A stretch of DNA of 9,722 nucleotides from Candidatus Fermentibacterota bacterium (GTDB lineage Bacteria > JAFGKV01). Below are positions 5,941 to 9,722 of this stretch, piece after piece. The position numbers and the translations under genes were made by a program. The first letter of the stretch is position 1. The number at the start of each line of letters is the position of its first letter. The notes under the pieces were generated by a model. The model was not told the origin of the DNA, made no database searches, and worked only from the letters and a program-made list of their open reading frames with translations. The stretch is taken from positions 1-9,722 of the forward strand of contig JAFGKV010000107.1 of NCBI GenBank assembly GCA_016928395.1. Reading direction: 5' to 3'.

Positions 5941-7374
5941 ATGAAGGTCAAACTCATCCTCCCTGCTTTGACTGAAGCCCGAAGCCCCTACTTCCGCCCC
6001 ATCAAGTACTCACTGTTCCCTCCGCTGGGGCTGGCGACGCTGGCCAGCTATCTCTCGCCCGACGACGAGGTGACCCTGTGCGACGAGCACGTCGAACGCC
6101 TTGATCTCCATGACGAACCCGAACTGGTGGCCATTGAGACCTACGTGACCGCGGCCAGGCGTTCCTATGAGATCGCCGACAACTATCGCGCCAAGGGGGC
6201 GTATGTCTGCATCGGCGGTATCCACCCGACATCCCTGCCGGACGAGGCGGCTCAGCATGCCGACACGGTGTTCCTCGGCCCCGGAGAGGACACCTGGCCT
6301 CGATTCCTCGAGGACTTCAGGGCATGCCGGCCTCAACGACGATACCAGTCCGCCGTTCGGAGTCTGGTGGGTGCTCCTCCGCCGCGCCGGAATCTCATCA
6401 AGCGCCACAAGTACTTCGTGCCCAACTCCCTCATCGTCTCGCGAGGGTGCCCCCAGCGATGCGACTTCTGCTACAAGGAGGCGTTCTTCGCCGGCGGGCG
6501 TTCCTTCTACACCCAGGCCGTCGATGACGCCCTGGCGGAGGTCGATTCATTGCCCGGACGACATCTGTTCTTCCTTGATGACAATCTCTTCGCCGACAAG
6601 CGTTTCACGGCAGCGCTCTGCGACGGCATGCGGGGAATGGGTCGACTGTGGCAGGGCGCGGCAACCGTCGCTGCGCTCTTTGACGATGATCTCCTCGACA
6701 ATGCGGCGGCGTGCGGAATGCGGAGCCTGTTCGTGGGGTTTGAGACCCTCAGCAGGGAGGGCCTCTCCGACCAGAACAAGGTGCACAACCTCAACCTCGA
6801 CTATGCCTTGGCAATCCGCCGCCTGCACGACCGAGGGGTCATGGTCAATGCCTCGTTCGTGTTCGGCATGGACTACGATGACGAGTCGGTGTTCGACGCC
6901 ACGGTGGACTGGGCAGTGGCGCAAGGCATCGAGACCGCCACCTTCCACATCCTCACGCCGTATCCCGGTACGATCCTGCACCAGCGCCTTGCACAGCAGG
7001 GCCGCATTCTGACCTCAGACTGGGACCTCTACGACACCCGCCACTCTGTGTTCCGGCCCGCGCGCATGAGCCCTGAGACGTTGGAGGCAGGCTACTGGCG
7101 GGCATACGAGCGGTTCTACTCCTGGCGAAGCATTCTGTCGGCAGCGTACACCAAGCCGTCATGGCAGGAGTTCGCCCGGCATGTGGCCTATTCAGGCGGC
7201 TGGAAGAAGTGCGAGCCCCTCTGGGCCTTTCTGATCCACACCGGCCTTCTGGGACGGGCACGGGGCGTCTTGGAGAGGGTTCTTGAGGGATTCGGTCACA
7301 GGGATGGTGTGCGCGAGTCCGCTTCAGAAGGCGCATCCCAGGATGAATGCGCGGTCGCTCCATTGCCCATGTAG
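5941..7374 (+). CDS. B12-binding-type radical SAM protein of unknown substrate
   Basis: The 477-residue cytoplasmic enzyme has the arrangement of COG1032-type radical SAM proteins. An N-terminal Rossmann-like domain of the cobalamin-binding fold (about 1-135) contains PPLGLATLASYL (27-38), CIGGIHPTSLPDEA (90-103) and FLGPGEDTW (111-119). The radical SAM core follows with the cluster motif C170-x3-C174-x2-C177 (GCPQRCDFCYKE), FFLDDNLFADKRF (210-222), the strand SLFVGFETL (262-270), FVFGMDYD (306-313) and ILTPYPGT (337-344). The C-terminal part (about 380-445) is helical and aromatic-rich. The canonical cobalamin motif DxHxxG is absent (only D48-E-H50, no following Gly), so B12 use is unproven. 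The chemistry could be methylation, ring formation or another radical reaction. ATG at 5941 follows AAGGAG with a 4-nt spacer. An operator-like element shared with the neighbouring regulator operon lies just upstream. The last 25 residues are polar and variable-looking. Confidence 0.93.
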   Translation: MKVKLILPALTEARSPYFRPIKYSLFPPLGLATLASYLSPDDEVTLCDEHVERLDLHDEPELVAIETYVTAARRSYEIADNYRAKGAYVCIGGIHPTSLPDEAAQHADTVFLGPGEDTWPRFLEDFRACRPQRRYQSAVRSLVGAPPPRRNLIKRHKYFVPNSLIVSRGCPQRCDFCYKEAFFAGGRSFYTQAVDDALAEVDSLPGRHLFFLDDNLFADKRFTAALCDGMRGMGRLWQGAATVAALFDDDLLDNAAACGMRSLFVGFETLSREGLSDQNKVHNLNLDYALAIRRLHDRGVMVNASFVFGMDYDDESVFDATVDWAVAQGIETATFHILTPYPGTILHQRLAQQGRILTSDWDLYDTRHSVFRPARMSPETLEAGYWRAYERFYSWRSILSAAYTKPSWQEFARHVAYSGGWKKCEPLWAFLIHTGLLGRARGVLERVLEGFGHRDGVRESASEGASQDECAVAPLPM

Positions 7375-7402
7375 AAGCCACGCCGCTCCGCGACGGGGAT
7401 AG

Positions 7403-7426
7403 AACCCGGCGCAGAGCGCCGGGGTT
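7403..7426. terminator. GC-rich hairpin after the radical SAM gene
   Basis: AACCCGGCGC pairs with GCGCCGGGGTT (one extra G as a bulge) around the loop AGA, 29 nt after the stop codon. It is the strongest stem in the spacer before leuC and may end the radical SAM transcript. No T-run follows, so a factor-dependent end, RNA stabiliser or repeat unit are alternatives. Confidence 0.4.
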
Positions 7427-7455
7427 ACAGCACGCGGGGACGCAACGCGGCCGGA

Positions 7456-7484
7456 GCTGCAGCATGCGGTGGCTGCAGCACCGC
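7456..7484. repeat. GCTGCAGC repeats and hairpin upstream of leuC
   Basis: The palindromic octamer GCTGCAGC occurs at 7456-7463 and 7472-7479. In addition GCGGTG (7466-7471) pairs with CACCGC (7479-7484) around the second octamer, giving a 6-bp stem. I see no T-box, leader peptide or riboswitch pattern in this 193-bp spacer, and no clear promoter hexamers. Confidence 0.35.
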
Positions 7485-7567
7485 CATTGCGGAGGCACAC
7501 GGGGATCGTTTCTTGATCGTGGTTCCCTGAGAATCGGCTCACAACCGTTCCTGCCAAGGAGTCGAAT

Positions 7568-8830
7568 ATGCCCATGACATTCGCGGAGAAGGTGCTGGCT
7601 CAGAAGGCCGGTCTAGATTCGGTCGTCCCGGGGCAGATCGTGACCGTACGGCCCGATCATGTCCTCATGCACGACAATGCGTCGGCAATCTTCGGCAAGG
7701 TGGCCGACGCATTGGGCACCTATGGCATCGCGAATCGTGAGATGCCGGTCATCATTCTGGATCACGTGATCCCGGCGGCCAGCGAGAAGGATGCAGCCGG
7801 GCACAAGAAGATCCGCCAGGCTGTCGAGCGCTTCAGTCTTCCCCACTTCTTCGACATCGGCCGGGGCATCTGCCACCAGGTCATGATGGAGGAACGTTTC
7901 GTCCGCCCGGGGCAGCTCATCTTAGGCTCGGATTCGCACACCTGCACCTATGGCGCTTTGGGGGCCTTCGCCACAGGAATCGACCGCACCGAAGCGGCGG
8001 CGCTCTTGCTCACCGGCGAAACCTGGCTCAAGGTGCCGAACACGTTTCGCATCGTGCTGCGACGAGCGTTGAAGCCGCCGGTTTCAGCCAAGGACCTGGT
8101 ACTCTCCCTCATTGGGAAGCTGGGGGCTGATGGCGCCGACTACCGCGCCGTTGAGTTCCACGGCTCCGTGGGCACGCTCTCCATGGATGATCGGATGACC
8201 ATCGCCAACATGGGCGTTGAGATGGGCGCCAAGATCTTCGTGTTTCCCGTGGATCACTCGACCAGGGAGTGGCTCTCGTCCCGTGGGTTCGGCCCCGATG
8301 CGTATGAGCCTGTCTGGGCCGATGTTGCCGCCACCTATGAGCGAGAGATCACCTTTGACCTCGCCGAGATCGTCCCCGTGGTGGCGATGCCGCACAAGGT
8401 CGACAAGGTGAAACCGGTAACCGAGGTCGCCGGCCTGCCCATCCAGCAGGCTTTGCTGGGTACCTGCACCAATGGCCGTCTGGCCGACCTGCGGATCGCG
8501 GCAGACCTGCTCAAGGGCAAGAAGGTGGCCCCCGGCGTACGTCTTCTGGCGTTGCCCGCTTCCCGCGAGGTGCTGCAGGAGGCTATTGCCTCGGGCGTCG
8601 TCTCGACGCTCATTGAGGCCGGCGCGGTTGTGCTTCCTCCCGGGTGCGGTCCATGTTTGGGCGCGCATCAGGGAGCTCTGGCCCCGGGCGAGCGGTGCAT
8701 CAGCACGGCGAACCGCAACTTCAAGGGTCGCATGGGCTGCAAGGAGGCGGAGATAGTTCTGGCCAGCCCGGCCACCGTGGCAGCCAGTGCGATAACCGGC
8801 GTCATCACGGATCCGCGGGAGGTGGGATGA
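7568..8830 (+). CDS. leuC: LeuC-type dehydratase large subunit (3-isopropylmalate dehydratase/homoaconitase family)
   Basis: The 420-residue large subunit of an iron-sulfur hydro-lyase acts with the small subunit encoded next. The family reaction is dehydration and rehydration of a 2- or 3-hydroxy di- or tricarboxylate, in leucine synthesis 2-isopropylmalate to 3-isopropylmalate. Visible motifs are DHVLMHDNAS (30-39), the GSDSHTCTYGALGAFATGID block (120-139), LGTCTNGRLADLRIA (297-311) and PPGCGPCLG (357-365). The 4Fe-4S ligands should be C300, C360 and C363, all present. The length (420) matches the short bacterial/archaeal LeuC-HacA branch, not the 465-residue enterobacterial form. ATG at 7568 follows AAGGAG (7556-7561) with a 6-nt spacer; the second ATG two codons later is less well spaced. 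The stop overlaps the small-subunit start. No leuA or leuB is nearby, so homoaconitate, citramalate-derived or dimethylmalate substrates remain possible. Confidence 0.92.
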   Translation: MPMTFAEKVLAQKAGLDSVVPGQIVTVRPDHVLMHDNASAIFGKVADALGTYGIANREMPVIILDHVIPAASEKDAAGHKKIRQAVERFSLPHFFDIGRGICHQVMMEERFVRPGQLILGSDSHTCTYGALGAFATGIDRTEAAALLLTGETWLKVPNTFRIVLRRALKPPVSAKDLVLSLIGKLGADGADYRAVEFHGSVGTLSMDDRMTIANMGVEMGAKIFVFPVDHSTREWLSSRGFGPDAYEPVWADVAATYEREITFDLAEIVPVVAMPHKVDKVKPVTEVAGLPIQQALLGTCTNGRLADLRIAADLLKGKKVAPGVRLLALPASREVLQEAIASGVVSTLIEAGAVVLPPGCGPCLGAHQGALAPGERCISTANRNFKGRMGCKEAEIVLASPATVAASAITGVITDPREVG

Positions 8831-9324
8831 TGAGAGTCTGGAAGTACGGCGACGACATCAATACCGATATGCTGTTCCCCGGCAAGTACACGTATACCTG
8901 CGCCACGGCAGAAGAGATCAAGCCACATCTCTTGGAAGACCTCGATCCCCGGTTCGCCACCGAGGTGCAGCCGGGCGACATCATCCTGGCGGGCAAGAAC
9001 TTCGGCTGCGGCAGCTCCCGGGAGCAGCCCGCGCTGGGCTTGAGGGCCGTGGGTGTTGCCGCGGTGGTGGCGAAGAGCTTTTCGAGAATCTTCTACCGGG
9101 CCGCCATCAACCAGGGCCTTTTGCTGGTCGAGTGCCCGCAGGCGGTGGATGCGTACGCCGAGGGTGATGGGGCGACCCTCGATCCCGCCGCGGGAACCAT
9201 CACGGTCGGCGCGAAAACCTTCACGTTTCCCAAGTTGCCGGAGCGCATCCTGGCCATCAGGGATGCGGGAGGACTCCTGCCGTACACCTTGGCAAGGCTG
9301 AAGGAACAGAGGGAATTCGCGTAG
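8830..9324 (+). CDS. leuD: LeuD-type dehydratase small subunit
   Basis: The 164-residue swivelling domain closes the active site of the LeuC-type large subunit encoded directly upstream. Motifs are GDDINTDMLFPGKY (7-20), NFGCGSSREQPALGL (57-71), AKSFSRIFYRAAINQGLLLVE (81-101; key residues SR-IF and N94) and the C-terminal helix. Length is typical of stand-alone small subunits. The stretch after PGKY, YTYTCATAEE (20-29), is where characterised isopropylmalate and homoaconitate enzymes carry their specificity residues (YL-type loops). Here YTYT replaces the YL pattern, so substrate choice may differ. Two adjacent ATG codons are in frame; the one at 8830 has a 6-nt spacer from GGAGGT (8818-8823), while 8827 would leave only 3 nt, so 8830 is chosen. 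It shares one base with the leuC TGA, a sign of tight coupling and equal production of the two subunits. Confidence 0.92.
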   Translation: MRVWKYGDDINTDMLFPGKYTYTCATAEEIKPHLLEDLDPRFATEVQPGDIILAGKNFGCGSSREQPALGLRAVGVAAVVAKSFSRIFYRAAINQGLLLVECPQAVDAYAEGDGATLDPAAGTITVGAKTFTFPKLPERILAIRDAGGLLPYTLARLKEQREFA

Positions 9325-9384
9325 CGACTCCGCAGGCTGCCGCATAGTGCCCATCCAGTCATCTCACGCAAGGAGTGTCTCTAC

Positions 9385-9722
9385 ATGTGTGTCGTGAAGC
9401 GAACCGGCGCATCAGCGAGGCTTCGGGCGCGTGTCCCATGGGCCGGTGTGTGGGCCGCAGTACTGGCATGGTTTGGGACGGCTGTGGCCGGCACAGAGGG
9501 GCCCCGGCTTGCCATCACCATCGATGACCTCCCCTTCGTCAACGCCGTGAAGCCGGGAGACTCGCGGATAGAGGCGACGGGACGCATTCTGTCGTCCCTG
9601 ACGGCGCACGATGTGCCGGCTACCGGGTTCGTGGTCTGCGATCGGATAGGGGGGCAGGAGGAGATCCTGCAGCGGTGGATGGATGCCGGCATGGAGCTGG
9701 GCAACCACTCCTGTTCGCACCC
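9385..9722 (+). CDS. secreted polysaccharide deacetylase (NodB fold), cut by the window end
   Basis: Only the first 112 codons are present; the frame is open to the end. The N terminus is basic (MCVVKRTGASARLRAR), followed by a hydrophobic stretch (about 17-35, ending TAVAG), so a Sec signal peptide with cleavage near residue 36 is likely and the enzyme probably acts in the periplasm or outside. The catalytic domain begins RLAITIDDLPF (41-51), where D47 and D48 match the NodB motif with the catalytic base and a metal ligand. NHSCSH (107-112) gives the metal-binding H108-x3-H112. The family removes acetyl or related acyl groups from polysaccharides such as chitin oligomers or peptidoglycan; the substrate is not visible here. 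ATG at 9385 follows AGGAG (9371-9375) with a 9-nt spacer. The gap of 60 bp to leuD has no terminator, so readthrough is possible, with no obvious functional link. Confidence 0.87.
   Translation, partial: MCVVKRTGASARLRARVPWAGVWAAVLAWFGTAVAGTEGPRLAITIDDLPFVNAVKPGDSRIEATGRILSSLTAHDVPATGFVVCDRIGGQEEILQRWMDAGMELGNHSCSH

Noticed and set aside
7403-7484. T-box or other leucine-responsive attenuator before leuC
   Set aside because: No leucine-codon leader peptide, no T-box sequence and no T-run terminator; only unrelated hairpins are present.
8644-8829. 62-codon N-terminal extension of the LeuD-type protein
   Set aside because: Runs inside leuC in another frame and is unlike small subunits; ATG at 8830 has a well-spaced ribosome binding site.

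Overview
This is high-GC bacterial DNA with strong AGGAG-type ribosome binding sites, short ATGA-type gene overlaps, and intergenic spaces crowded with small hairpins and low-complexity repeats. No rRNA, tRNA, transposase, phage gene or CRISPR array is visible. The gene set (TypA, a B12-binding-type radical SAM protein, a winged-helix/membrane-protein pair, a LeuC/LeuD-type hydro-lyase, a NodB-type deacetylase) and the repeat-rich spacers would fit an uncultured lineage such as a planctomycete-like or other candidate phylum. The sequence alone does not fix the taxonomy.

Layout. Positions 1-466 hold no gene. They contain two facing REP-like hairpins with compensatory base changes, two further hairpins, and a 132-bp array of 8-bp TGGANNNN units. 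A PfkB-family sugar/nucleoside kinase runs leftward (467-1357). A spacer then leads rightward to a 36-residue lysine-rich small protein (1721-1831) and, after a 569-bp leader, to the ribosome-associated GTPase TypA/BipA (2401-4269). Next comes a two-gene unit: a six-helix membrane protein (4657-5292) overlapping by ATGA with a 126-residue winged-helix regulator (5289-5669). A 477-residue radical SAM protein follows (5941-7374), then a LeuC/LeuD-type dehydratase pair (7568-8830 and 8830-9324). The window ends inside a secreted polysaccharide deacetylase (from 9385).

The most interesting observation is that the membrane-protein/regulator operon and the separate radical SAM gene carry nearly the same 24-bp element just upstream of their start codons (4618-4641 and 5892-5915). 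It reads TTACTCTG, six variable bases, then AAAGTACTCT. It contains half-sites of the form ACTYTG in alternating orientation with identical spacing. This is the expected form of an operator for the winged-helix protein encoded between the two copies. I therefore infer a small autoregulated regulon: membrane protein, its translationally coupled regulator, and a radical SAM enzyme. Its substrate or signal is unknown.

The remaining genes look like ordinary metabolism and housekeeping. The LeuC/LeuD pair has no leuA or leuB beside it and carries a YTYT specificity loop, so isopropylmalate is only one possible substrate.
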